Shown piece by piece: positions 53,836 through 63,550 of a stretch of 64,000 nt of DNA. Positions within the stretch are counted from its first letter, which is position 1, and each line of letters starts with the position of its first letter. A program made the translations under genes and the position numbers. The notes under the pieces are model-generated. The model searched no databases. It saw only the letters and a program-made list of their open reading frames with translations, and was not told the DNA's origin. Source of the DNA: Schistocerca nitens (Eukaryota; Arthropoda; Insecta; Orthoptera; Acrididae); contig NC_064621.1 in assembly GCF_023898315.1 (NCBI RefSeq), forward strand, positions 130,694,521 through 130,758,520, in the 5' to 3' direction.

Positions 53836-54155
53836 TGTGCAACTTTCCTCTGGGGTTACGTCAAGACGTTGGTGTATCAAACCCCAATTTGAAATGGATG
53901 ATGACCTATTTGCTAGGATCCAAGCTGGCTGCCTTCTGGGATCTTTTAGAGAGTGAGGCAGAGCTTCATGCGCCGTTGCCATGCATGCACTGAGACTTGT
54001 GGTCGTCACTTTTAACAGTTACTATGAACTAAGTTATTATGCGGTGTATGCTCTGTGTGTTCATAACACAGTAAATATTCATTTTAGATCATTGGTTCTC
54101 CATTTCTGTATAATCGGTTGAGGACTTTCTATCACCTGTTTCCGTTTGACAGTAT

Positions 54156-54445
54156 GAGACAGCCTGTACACAACGGCAGTGTGTAAAAATACAAGTCCAG
54201 GTCGAATCCGAAGAGATGCAGTGTTGGTCCCACAGTAACATGTAACTTTCCAACTCTGTGCGCAGATCCATCATGGAGCAAGGCTGAAGCACAAGAGAGC
54301 GCGGCCCCGGGAAAACTAGACAAGCGGAGGCGCTGAAATCGAGTGAAACAGGCATCCTCGGATTGCTTTCTAGCGGGGGCACCAAATACAGACTTTGCAG
54401 GCGAGGTTGCGGCGTATGTGGGCGCGCCACCACAAATAAAATACG
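54156..54445. other. Unassigned spacer
   Basis: Nothing recognised; moderately GC-rich. Confidence 0.45.
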
Positions 54446-55035
54446 ATATATGTATGTAGGGAACTGGGGACCTAGACATGACGGAGAGGCTTCGTCCCCG
54501 CCGTAGACCTCAGTGGTACTCAACCCCACAACAGGCCACAGCAGTCCACCCACCCCACCGCTGCTTCACACGGAAACTGGGGTTATTGTGCGGTTCGGAC
54601 CCCAGTGGACCCTCCCATAAACGCCTCATTCCAGACGAGTGTAACCCCAATGTTTGCGTGGTAGAGTAATTATGGTGTACGCGTACGTCGGGCGGATCCG
54701 TGCCGGGGACCGGCACGCCTTCCCTCTCGGGAAGCAGTGCGTTGGACCGCCCGGCTAGCCGGGTGGGCCAAATATAAAGTACTCTAATGATGTCTAATTA
54801 AAAGATATTACCGAGAAACAGAAACAAGGGCTCAACGGAAATTGGAAATCAACTCTTGGAGGTGCATTTACGTATGACCAAGAGATGTTTGTGGAATAAA
54901 TGCAAACGGGAACTGGCCGGCAGGTGTAGAGATGTAAAAGTGTGGATGTGTTGATGGTGTTTCCTTAGGGACGTTACCTATTGCAGCGGGCGTTCGTCGA
55001 ACTTCACAAACACCGATACCAAAATGCTGCAAATA
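54446..55035. repeat. Tandem duplication, left copy
   Basis: About 590 bp running from TATATGTATGTAGGGAACTG to CCAAAATGCTGCAAATA. It is repeated with high similarity at 56458-57258. It contains a truncated family F-type SINE on the minus strand (about 54465-54765, including TGTACGCGTACGTCGGGCGG). Confidence 0.93.
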
Positions 55036-56457
55036 CACTCCTGGAAATTGAAATAAGAACACCGTGAATTCATCGTCCCAGGAAGGGGAAACTTTATTGA
55101 CATATTCCTGGGGTCAGATACATCACATGATCACACTGACAGAACCACAGGCACATTGACACAGGCAACAGAGCATGCACAATGTCGGCACTAGTACAGT
55201 GTATATCCACCTTTCGCAGCAATGCAGGCTGCTATTCTCCCATGGAGACGATCGTAGAGATGCTGGATGTAGTCCTGTGGAACGGCTTGCCATGCCATTT
55301 CCACCTGGCGCCTCAGTTGGACCAGCGTTCGTGCTGGACGTGCAGACCGCGTGAGACGACGCTTCATCCAGTCCCAAACATGCTCAATGGGGGACAGATC
55401 CGGAGATCTTGCTGGCCAGGGTAGTTGACTTACACCTTCTAGAGCACGTTGGGTGGCACGGGATACATGCGGACGTGCATTGTCCTGTTGGAACAGCAAG
55501 TTCCCTTGCCGGTCTAGGAATGGTAGAACGATGGGTTCGATGACGGTTTGGATGTACCGTGCACTATTCAGTGTCCCCTCGACGATCACCAGTGGTGTAC
55601 GGCCAGTGTAGGAGATCGCTCCCCACACCATGATGCCGGGTGTTGGCCCTGTGTGCCTCGGTCGTATGCAGTCCTGATTGTGGCGCTCACCTGCACGGCG
55701 CCAAACACGCATACGACCATCATTGGCACCAAGGCAGAAGCGACTCTCATCGCTGAAGACGACACGTCTCCATTCGTCCCTCCATTCACGCCTGTCGCGA
55801 CACCACTGGAGGCGGGATGCACGATGTTGGGGCGTGAGCGGAAGACGGCCTAACGGTGTGCGGGACCGTAGCCCAGCTTCATGGAGACGGTTGCGAATGG
55901 TCCTCGCCGATACCGCAGGAGCAACAGTGTCCCTAATTTGCTGGGAAGTGGCGGTGCGGTCCCCTACGGCACTGCGTAGGATCCTACGGTCTTGGCGTGC
56001 ATCCGTGCGTCGCTGCGGTCCGGTCCCAGGTCGACGGGCACGTGCACCTTCCGCCGACCACTGGCGACAACATCGATGTACTGTGGAGACCTCACGCCCC
56101 ACGTGTTGAGCAATTCGGCGGTACGTCCACCCGGCCTCCCGCATGCCCACTATACGCCCTCGCTCAAAGTCCGTCAACTGCACATACGGTTCATGTCCAC
56201 GCTGTCGCGGCATGCTACCAGTGTTAAAGACTGCGATGGAGCTCCGTATGCCACGGAAAACTGGCTGACACTGACGGCGGCGGTGCACAAATGCTGCGCA
56301 GCTAGCGCCATTCGACGGCCAACACCGCGGTTCCTGGTGTGTCCGCTGTGCCTTGCGTGTGATCATTGCTTGTACAGCCCTCTCGCAGTGTCCGGAGCAA
56401 GTATGGTGGGTCTGACACACCGGTGTCAATGTGTTCTTTTTTCCATTTCCAGGAGTG
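55036..56457 (-). mobile_element. Complete Tc1-like DNA transposon, copy 2
   Basis: 1422 bp, the same length as copy 1 (1032-2453), with TA at 55034-55035 and 56458-56459 and the same CACTCCTGGAAAT ends. It lies exactly between the two copies of a tandem duplication, so it entered a TA at the junction. Confidence 0.96.
55191..56213 (-). CDS. Tc1-like transposase, intact (copy 2)
   Basis: 340 residues from the ATG at 56213. The frame is open 72 codons further upstream, but the shorter start matches the family length. Same layout as copy 1: two helix-turn-helix regions (about 12-52 and 72-115), D155 in FSDESRF, D244 in QQDNARPH and E277 in SPIEHVW, with 32 residues between the last two. By comparison with copy 1 it differs at residues 7, 19, 60, 97, 100, 133 and 250, none catalytic. 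It has no stops or frameshifts. With matching intact ends, the element is a candidate for an active or very recently active transposon. Confidence 0.93.
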   Translation of the reverse strand: MPRQRGHEPYVQLTDFERGRIVGMREAGWTYRRIAQHVGREVSTVHRCCRQWSAEGARARRPGTGPQRRTDARQDRRILRSAVGDRTATSQQIRDTVAPAVSARTIRNRLHEAGLRSRTPLGRLPLTPQHRASRLQWCRDRREWRDEWRRVVFSDESRFCLGANDGRMRVWRRAGERHNQDCIRPRHTGPTPGIMVWGAISYTGRTPLVIVEGTLNSARYIQTVIEPIVLPFLDRQGNLLFQQDNARPHVSRATQRALEGVSQLPWPARSPDLSPIEHVWDWMKRRLTRSARPARTLVQLRRQVEMAWQAVPQDYIQHLYDRLHGRIAACIAAKGGYTLY

Positions 56458-57258
56458 TATATATATATATATGTATGTAGGGAACTGGGGACCTAGACAT
56501 GACGGAGAGGCTTCGTCCCCGCCGTAGACCTCAGTGGTACTCAACCCCACAACAGGCCACAGCAGTCCACCCACCCCACCGCTGCTTCACACGGAAACTG
56601 GGGTTATTGTGCGGTTCGGACCCCAGTGGACCCTCCCATAAACGCCTCATTCCAGACGAGTGTAACCCCAATGTTTGCGTGGTAGGGTAATTATGGTGTA
56701 CGCGTACGTCGGGCGGATCCGTGCCGGGGACCGGCACGCCTTCCCGCTCGGGAAGCAGCGGGGTCAGGGATTTTCACCTGCCTCGAGATGACTGGGTGTT
56801 TGTGTTGTCCTCATCATTTCATCATCATCCACGAAAGTGGCGAAATTGGACTGAGCAAAGGTTGGGAAATTGTACGGGCGCTGATAACCACGCAGTTGAG
56901 CGCCCCACAAACCAAACATCATCATCTTCATCATCGGGAAGCAGTGCGTTGGACCGCCCGGCTAGCCGGGTGGGCCAAATATAAAATACTCTAATGATGT
57001 CTAATTAAAAGATACTACCGAGAAACAGAAACAAGGGCTCAACGGGAGCTGGAAATTAACTCTTGGAGGTGCATTTACGTATGACCAAGAGATGTTTGTG
57101 GAATAAATGCAAACGGGAACTGGCCGGCTGGAATCTCTAGCGACAGGTGTAGGGATGTAAAAGTGTGGATGTGTTGATGGTGTTTCCTTAGGGACGTTAC
57201 CTATTGCAGCGGGCGTTCGTCGAACTTCACAAACACCGATACCAAAATGCTGCAAATA
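56458..57258. repeat. Tandem duplication, right copy
   Basis: Matches 54446-55035 over its whole length apart from a SINE inserted at 56759-56933, a short extra stretch near 57128 and scattered substitutions. It ends CCAAAATGCTGCAAATAA, after which the sequences differ. Confidence 0.93.
56759..56933 (+). mobile_element. SINE, family D, 5' truncated
   Basis: Perfect 11 bp duplication TCGGGAAGCAG at 56748-56758 and 56934-56944. It is absent from the left copy of the tandem duplication, so the insertion postdates the duplication. It begins within the B-box region (CGGGGTCAGGGATTTTC) and ends in CATCATCTTCATCA. Confidence 0.95.
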
Positions 57259-57504
57259 ATATGCAGTATTTGAAGTGGTTTACGGCTGCAGTAGTTGACA
57301 TCTCAGATTCCATAGAGGTAATTAGTTACTTGAGATATATCAAACGTGATTCTTTCTTCTGTGCACTCCACAGAAAGGAACGAAAGAAAATAGTAGAGCA
57401 GGCGTAAGGTCGATAAAACACTTTCCACACGTAAAGTAAGAAAGTTCTTTAATGAGAAATGTCTGAGTACTTTGTTTTGTTGATTCATGCATCCGAATCA
57501 GATG
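57259..57504. other. Unassigned spacer
   Basis: Nothing recognised. Confidence 0.5.
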
Positions 57505-58835
57505 AACAGCCAGCTCACGCTTTTGTTACATAACATACCAAAAGTCATGGACCAGGACAATCACGAAGATACACTGTTCTTGGTCCTGCGAAAAGCATTT
57601 CACTTAGTATCACACAATCATTTAGTAATGAAAATACAGTCTTATGGGGCGTTATAAGTGATTAAACGAAATTTTAGAGCGTATTGAGGATTTATTTGTA
57701 GGGAAGACAGACCACACTGCCAGGGAAGAAGAGTCAACGACAGACGAAAAAGTAGCGTAAGGTGTGTCCCAAAGAAGCGTGTTGGAACCCTTATTCTTCA
57801 TGATGTGTGTTAATGAATGGATTCAGGGATTTTACGGATCATACAATAATGTATAATGTCCGCCCCTGGTAGCTGAGTGGTCAGCGCGACGGAATATCAT
57901 GCCTAACGGCCCGGTTTCGAATCCCAGCTGGGTCGGAGATTTTTCTCCACTCAGGAATTGGACGTTGTGTTGTCCTTCACATCATCATTTCATCCTCATC
58001 GACACGCAAGTCGCCGAAATGGCATCAACTCGAAAGACTTGCACCAGGTGCACGGTCTACCCGACGGGAGGCCCTAGCCACACGGCACTTCCATTTCAAT
58101 TACGTATAAATAAAGTACTGTCTGAAAAAAGCAACAGATATAATCAGTCAGATCTTGATAAGATTTCAGAGTGGTACAGAATTTGACAACATACTTTGAA
58201 CGCCCAGAAACTTAAAACTGTGCTTCAGAATAAGCCAACTCTTACAAATGCCTGGGTATAACAATTTACAGGAATATCAAATAAAATACTTTCATAAGCA
58301 CAGTCATAGGTAAAGCTGCTAGCAGACTCTTGTTTGTTGATAGGATGGATGGAAAATTGTGTCAGTCTGCAAAGGACATAGCTTACAAAGACATTCGTGC
58401 GACAGTTCAACAATACTGATGAAGCGTGTGGGACGTACGTCATATAATGCTAACAGGGGACATTGGAAGTAAACAAAGAAGGGCAACACAGATTTCTTTT
58501 GACCCTCGGAAGAGCGTCATTGAGATTCTGTAAACCGACACTTGAAGGTCAGCTAAAATTATCACGTGATACCTACGTACAAATTTTCAAAATCCACTAT
58601 TGATTGAGGAACCTAGAAATATATTACAGCCCCCCTGCCAGTATTGCTCGGACAGCGAAGATAAGACTAGACTAATTACAGCGTGCTTAGACGAATCTGC
58701 GCAGTCATACTTTTCGCGCTCCACACGTGAGTGGAACGAGAAGAAACCCTGATACGTGATACAAACGTGTGATCTGTTATAAACTTCACTGTAGTCGGCA
58801 GAGAATTGATGTTGATGTAGACGTAAACGTATAAG
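57505..58835 (+). pseudogene. Jockey-like LINE, old and heavily decayed, interrupted by a SINE
   Basis: Plus-strand traces in family order: LVLRKAFHLVSHNHLVMKIQSYG (first catalytic region, about 57570-57650), GVSQRSVLEPLFFMMCVNEW (about 57760-57825), a SINE at 57860-58095, KISEWYRI and a Y-rich C-terminal part (about 58150-58700) with DIAYKDIRATVQQY and SREWNEKKP (about 58728-58752). It ends in GTAGACGTAAACGTA (about 58816-58830), a decayed GTAGAT tail. It is more diverged than the other LINE copies here. Confidence 0.65.
57860..58095 (+). mobile_element. SINE, family C
   Basis: tRNA-like head CCGCCCCTGGTAGCTGAGTG, a decayed B box, then the TTTCATCCTCATCGACACGC body and CCCGACGGGAGGCCCTAG. 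Flanking GTATAA-containing sequence is only roughly duplicated. Confidence 0.85.
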
Positions 58836-58959
58836 TCGACTCAGATAACTTATAAATGGAGACAGGGTGCCTCACCGCCATATTCGCCTGTTTAAGATAC
58901 GGGAACACCCTTTCAGAAACCGACGTCAGTCATCAGTTCTCGATGATCTGTGCGGATTT

Positions 58960-60332
58960 AAATTTGGTACTTTACTCCAAAACGAGACAGGCAAAATACC
59001 CTCAGCCTTCAAAAAGAATATAATGATTCCAATCCAAAGAATGCAGGTGTTAACAGAGGTGAAAATTACCGAACTATCAGTTTAATAAGTCACGGCTGCA
59101 AAATACTAAAGCGAATTATTTACAGACTAATGGAAAAACTGGTAGAAGCCGACCTCGGAGAAGATCAGTATGGATTCCGTAGAAACATTGGAACACGTGA
59201 ACAATACTGACCCTACGACTTATCTTAGAAGATAGATTAAGGAAAGGAAAACAGAAGATAGATTAAGGAAAGGAAAACCTATGTTTCTAGCATTTGTAGA
59301 CTTAGAGAAAGCTTTTGACAGTGTTGACTGAAATACTCTCTTTCAATTTCTGAAGGTGGCAGGGGTAAAATATAGGGAACGAAAGGCTATTTACAATTTG
59401 TACAGAAACCAGATGGCAGTTATAAGAGTCGAGGGACATGAAAGGGAAGCAGTGGTTGGGAAGGGAGTGAGACAAGGTTGTAGCCTCTCCCCGATGTTAT
59501 TCAATCTGTATATTGAGCAAGCAGTGAAGGAAACAAAAGAAAAATTCGGAGTAGGTATTATAATTTATGGAGAAGAAATAAAAATTTCGAGGTTCGCCGA
59601 TGACATTGTAATTCTGTCAAAGACAGCAAAGGACTAGGAAGAGCAGTTGAACGGAATGGGCAGTGTCCTGAAAGGAGGATATAAGATGAACATCAATAAA
59701 AGCAAAACGAGGATAATGGAATGTAGTCGAATTAAGTCGGGTAATGCTGAGGGAATTAGATTAGGAAATGAAACACTTAAAGCAGTAAACGAATTTTGCT
59801 ATTTGGGGAGCAAAATAACTGATGATGGTCGAAGTAGAGAGGATATAAAATGTAGACTGGCAATGGCAAGGAAAGCGTTTCTGAAGAAGAGAAATTTGTT
59901 AACATCGAGTATAGATTTAAGCGTTAGGAAGTCGTTCCTGAAAGTATTTGTATAGAGTGTAGCCATGTATGGAAGTGAACTAGTTTGGTCAAGGATAGAA
60001 TAGAAGCTTTCGAAATGTGGTGCTACAGAAGAATGCTGAAGATTAGATGGGTAGATCACTTAACTAATGATTAGGTATTGAACAGATTTGGGGAGAAGAG
60101 GAGTGTGTGGCACAACTTGACTAGAAGAAGGGATTGGTTGGTAGGACATTTTCTGAGGCATCAAGGGATCATCAATTTAGTACTGGAGGGCAGCGTGGAG
60201 GGTAAAAATCGTAAAGGGAGACCAAGAGATGAATACACTAAGAAGATTCAGAAGAATGTAGGTTGCAGTAGGTACTGGGAGATGAAGAAGCTTGCACAGG
60301 ATAGAGTAGCGTGGAGAGCTGGATCAAACTAG
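58960..60332 (+). pseudogene. LINE reverse transcriptase (non-jockey type), few stops
   Basis: Order: IPSAFKKNIMIPIQ (about 58998-59040), NYRTISLISHGCKILKRIIYRLMEKLVE (about 59060-59150), EDQYGFRRNIGTRE, FLAFVDLEKAFDSVD with the first catalytic D (about 59285-59330), GKGVRQGCSLSPMLFNLYIEQAV (about 59460-59530), ISRFADDIVILSKT with the catalytic DD (about 59586-59625), MNINKSKTRIM, FCYLGSKITDDGRSREDI and the C-terminal WLVGHFLRHQGI, GRPRDEYTKKI (about 60216-60250). Stops include 59328-59330 and 59635-59637. A 26 bp tandem duplication near 59225-59276 breaks the frame. Confidence 0.85.
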
Positions 60333-60352
60333 TCTCAGGACTGAAGACCACA

Positions 60353-60554
60353 GCCGGCCGCGGTGGTCTCGCGGTTCTGGGCGCGCAGTCCGGAACCGTG
60401 CGACTGCTACGGTCGCAGGTTCGAATCCTGCCTCGGGCATGGATGTGTGTGATGTCCTTAGGTTAGTTAGGTTTAAGTAGTTCTAAGTTCTAGGGGACTA
60501 ATGACCACAGCAGTTGAGTCCCATAGTGCTCAGAACCATTTGAACCATTTTTTT
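60353..60554 (+). mobile_element. SINE, family A, inserted in a LINE tail
   Basis: Perfect 11 bp duplication TGAAGACCACA at 60342-60352 and 60555-60565, which is the 3' end of the LINE. Full head GCCGGCCGCGGTGGTC and tail. Confidence 0.95.
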
Positions 60555-60588
60555 TGAAGACCACAACAACAACAACAACAACAACTCC

Positions 60589-61280
60589 AAAATTTACTGA
60601 AGTAGCACACATGGGACGAAAATGTTTACAAACGTGAGGCTGAAGTGTACTGATATGAGAACAGAGTTACCATTTTTAGAAACGTGTTGCTCGTTACGGT
60701 TGACATTTTGATACAGAACAATACCATAGTGTATGCAAACAGTACTATGACCTAATGGGGATCCTTCAAATGCCAGGGAAGCATTTCTGGTGAGAGAAAT
60801 TTTTGCATGAGATTTCTATGCCTAGTTTCATGGACAGTTATGAGCATTTTGTCTTTCCTGAACAATCTGTGAATCTCTAGGCGCATATCATTAGCCTAGT
60901 CCACAAGCGTCTCTCTCTTTCCCACACAGACACCTTTAAAGATGTAAGCTGAGGAAACAACCACCTCTTTTACAGTATTTGATCTATCAGGCAGGCTCTT
61001 CCGATATCCCGTAACTATATAGTCCACTCTTAGAGCCTTGGAGCACTGCTTTGGAATCTTTTGAGTGTCTCATTCTGATGCGCTACAAATTTGACTCTAG
61101 GTGCCATACATTAACCGACAAAGAAGTTTGGAAAGTCACTTATGGACCAAAAGAGCTCTTAACTACGTGATCATCACCGGCCAGGACAGCCATGGAAGGC
61201 GCATTACCGCTTATTTTTGCAACTGCGTACTTCAGAGTCGAATGTCTGAGAAAGGAAAACAATGTATGTGTAATGTTTAT
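60589..61280. other. Unassigned sequence
   Basis: Nothing recognised beyond short chance frames. Confidence 0.5.
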
Positions 61281-62272
61281 GTATATCTACGCCTACATCC
61301 ACATGACTACTCCGAAATTTAGGCTTACGTACCTGGCAGAAGGTTCATTGAACCACTTTCACACTATTTCTTCACTTCCCACTCTCGAACAGGGCACGGT
61401 AAAAGTTAACACTAAACTCTTTTCAAGTGAGCTCCGATTTCTCTTATTTTATTACGCTGATCATTTCTGCATATGCAAGTGAGCGTCAACAGAATATTTT
61501 CATATTCCTTGTGATTGAAATTTCGTGCAAAGATCCCTTGTTTTAGTGAGTGACATCTCAATTCTCGCGCCATATCCGTGACACTGTCTCCTCTGTTTCA
61601 CTATAGTAAAAAGCGAGCTGCACTTGCTTGAACTTTTTTCGATATCCTCGGTTAGTCCTATCTGGTAACGATCCCGTACCATACAATACTCTAGCAGTGG
61701 ACGGACAGGTGTAGTGTAAGCAGTCTCTTCAGTAGATTTGTTGCATCTTTTGTTCCGCCAATAAATCGCAGTCTTCAATTCACATTACTCATAACATTAT
61801 CTATGTGATCGTTCGACCTTAAATTTTCCGTTGTTGTAATGCCTAGGCTTTTAGCCTATAGTGTAACTGAAATTCAATGGATTCACACCACACAGATATA
61901 CTCTCCACGTCATTTTACAATTGGTTCTGATGACTTCACTAGAATATAAATGACAGCGTCACCTACGAACAATCTAAGATAGCTGCTTAGACCATCTTCT
62001 AAAACATTTATACAGATTAGGAAGGTCAGAGGGACTATAACACTTCCTTCGAGAATGCTAGACTTACTGCTGGTTTACTCTATGACTTTCCGTGAGTTAA
62101 TACTAATAGTGACCTTTCTAACAGGAGTTCAAGAATCCAGTCGCACAGTTGTGACAATATTCGGTAGACACGCAATTTGAATAGAAGTCACTTCTGAGGA
62201 ACGGTATCAAAAGCCTTTTGAAAATCTAATAATATGAAATCTGTCTGAGATCCCCTGTTGGTAGGAGTCATT

Positions 62273-62539
62273 GAAATGGAAATGAAGTCCCATGCTTCTT
62301 TACAGAGCGTAGGGGAACAATGCGGGAAACCCGCACCGCCTTACTAGGCAAGGTCCTAATGGAGGTGGTTTGCCGTTGCCTTCCTCCGACCGTAATGAGG
62401 ATGAATGATGATGATGAAGACGACACAACAACACCCAGTCATCTCGAGGGAGGAAAAATCCCTGACCCCGCCGGGAATCGAACCTGGGACCCCGTGCTCG
62501 GGAAGCGAGAACGCTACCGCGAGACCACGAAGGGCGGAC
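62273..62539 (-). mobile_element. SINE, family D variant with a longer body
   Basis: Duplication AGGAGTCATT at 62263-62272 and 62540-62549. Minus-strand head with B box AGGTTCGATTCCCGG and a longer 3' body including GGCAACGGCAAACCACCTCC. Inserted in the LINE. Confidence 0.93.
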
Positions 62540-62728
62540 AGGAGTCATTACTTCATGACAATAAAGAGCCAGTGATATTTTTTGAATTCGTGCTGACTAT
62601 GTGTCAGTAGACCGTTTTCTTCAAGGTAATTCATTATGTTAGAATAAAGTGTATGTTCCAAAAATGCTACAGCATATATATTGCAAATTAAATGAATCGG
62701 TAAAATAAATATTTTCCTGATTTTATTC

Positions 62729-63514
62729 TGTGGTGTGCGTACTGTGAGACATTCGGTACACACACCATCAGATTATTTGACTTGTCGCTCTAACGAAGTA
62801 GGCGAGTGTCAGCAAAATGTCTCGTAGTCTTATCGTGGCATGTTTATATTCTGCCGTTAGGTCAGACGATAGAAATGCCACTTGCACACTTAGAGTAGCA
62901 GATTGACAGTGACCAACTGTAAACAGAACTCGATTAATTTTCACACACATTTATTAAAGTAATAACAAGCATAAAATTACTTAACTTGATTCTGGATGCT
63001 ATTTACAACTGACAATCTGAAGTTCCTTTGGTCTTGGTACGTTAATCTTATTCTCACATATCTCTGACACTTGACAAAGTGTCTATACATTTATCTTCAT
63101 GGCTATGTACAGGAATATGACAATCTTATTAGGCGCAGACTGAAACTTGACTATAAACTGGTACAGACTAATGCAGACTGGTACAGACTGGTGCAGACAA
63201 ATACAGACTCGTACCGACTAATGCAGACTGACTAATCGGAGTCTGTACACTCGTTACAATACCTCGCGCGTTCAGGTATCACTGCGCAGTGTGATCCGCG
63301 AGGAGAAAAGGTTCTACATTAGCAGCAATCTCATTGGCTGCGTTACATATTAATACGCGGATCGGCGGAAGCAGAATTTGGTCCGTCTATAAAGCAACGC
63401 CATCTCGTAGTGCAGAGACGGACGAGCGCTGCGCTTGCGCTGTTGTGCTTAGCGGGGCGCGCTCTGGTGGGAAAGTTGTGAACGCGCTGACTACGCGGAA
63501 CTATGTACACAACA
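62729..63514 (-). mobile_element. Solo LTR with 5 bp target duplication
   Basis: 786 bp bounded by TATTC at 62724-62728 and 63515-63519. On the minus strand it starts TGTTGTGTACATAG and ends ACGCACACCACA, the TG...CA form of LTRs. A polyadenylation signal AATAAA lies on the minus strand at 62950-62955. No coding sequence. It splits the LINE at 61281-63545. Recombination between two LTRs of a former full element is the usual origin. Confidence 0.85.
63157..63231. repeat. Minisatellite with about 10 bp period inside the LTR
   Basis: About seven imperfect units of the CAGACTGGTG/TACAGACTAA type. It lies inside the solo LTR. Confidence 0.85.
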
Positions 63515-63550
63515 TATTCAAACTGTGTAGAAATACCAGTGCCATTTGCA

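Larger units (their letters stand above)
51882..54027 (+). pseudogene. DD41D-group mariner-like transposase, deleted and interrupted
   Basis: ATG at 51882 (MERYSS). Then a helix-turn-helix region with frameshifts, LRETRSFS (about 52030), HFCQWIIHRSAEGPN and FTDEACI (first D, about 52346-52366). A deletion of a few hundred bases joins this directly to VHEGAPANFEF (second block with D changed to E, about 52380) and PSPDLTSPYVF (about 52478-52510), where the LINE interrupts. After it, WGYVKTLVYQT (about 53855-53885), FARIQAGCLLGS and the C-terminal end before TGA at 54025-54027. Confidence 0.8.
51691..54155 (+). mobile_element. Mariner-like element related to 3146-4740, split by a LINE
   Basis: The left end (about 51691-51775) and right end (about 54060-54155) are diverged inverted repeats sharing ACAACCGACTATA- and ATTTATTGTGTT-like blocks. 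A minus-strand LINE occupies 52505-53835. The outer ends are approximate. Confidence 0.7.
58950..60588 (+). mobile_element. Second LINE type, 5' truncated, ending in (AAC)n
   Basis: A non-LTR element unlike the jockey-like family: the reverse transcriptase has VRQGCSLSPMLFNLYIE and the element ends ACTGAAGACCACA(ACA)n. A family A SINE (60353-60554) is inserted just before the (AAC)n tail. Clade assignment (RTE or a relative) is uncertain. Confidence 0.85.
61281..63545 (-). pseudogene. Jockey-like LINE, decayed, interrupted by a SINE and a solo LTR
   Basis: The 3' end is at the left (complement of GTAGATATAC near 61280-61290). Minus-strand traces: TTPVRPLLEYCMVRDRYQIGLTEDIEKS (about 61640-61710), a long decayed central region (61800-62270), then a SINE, THSQHEFKK and LEHTLYSNIMNYLEENGLL (about 62590-62665), FILPIHLICNIYAVAF, NKIRK up to 62728, a solo LTR (62729-63514), and probably a further short piece to about 63545. 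Most catalytic motifs are eroded. Confidence 0.7.
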
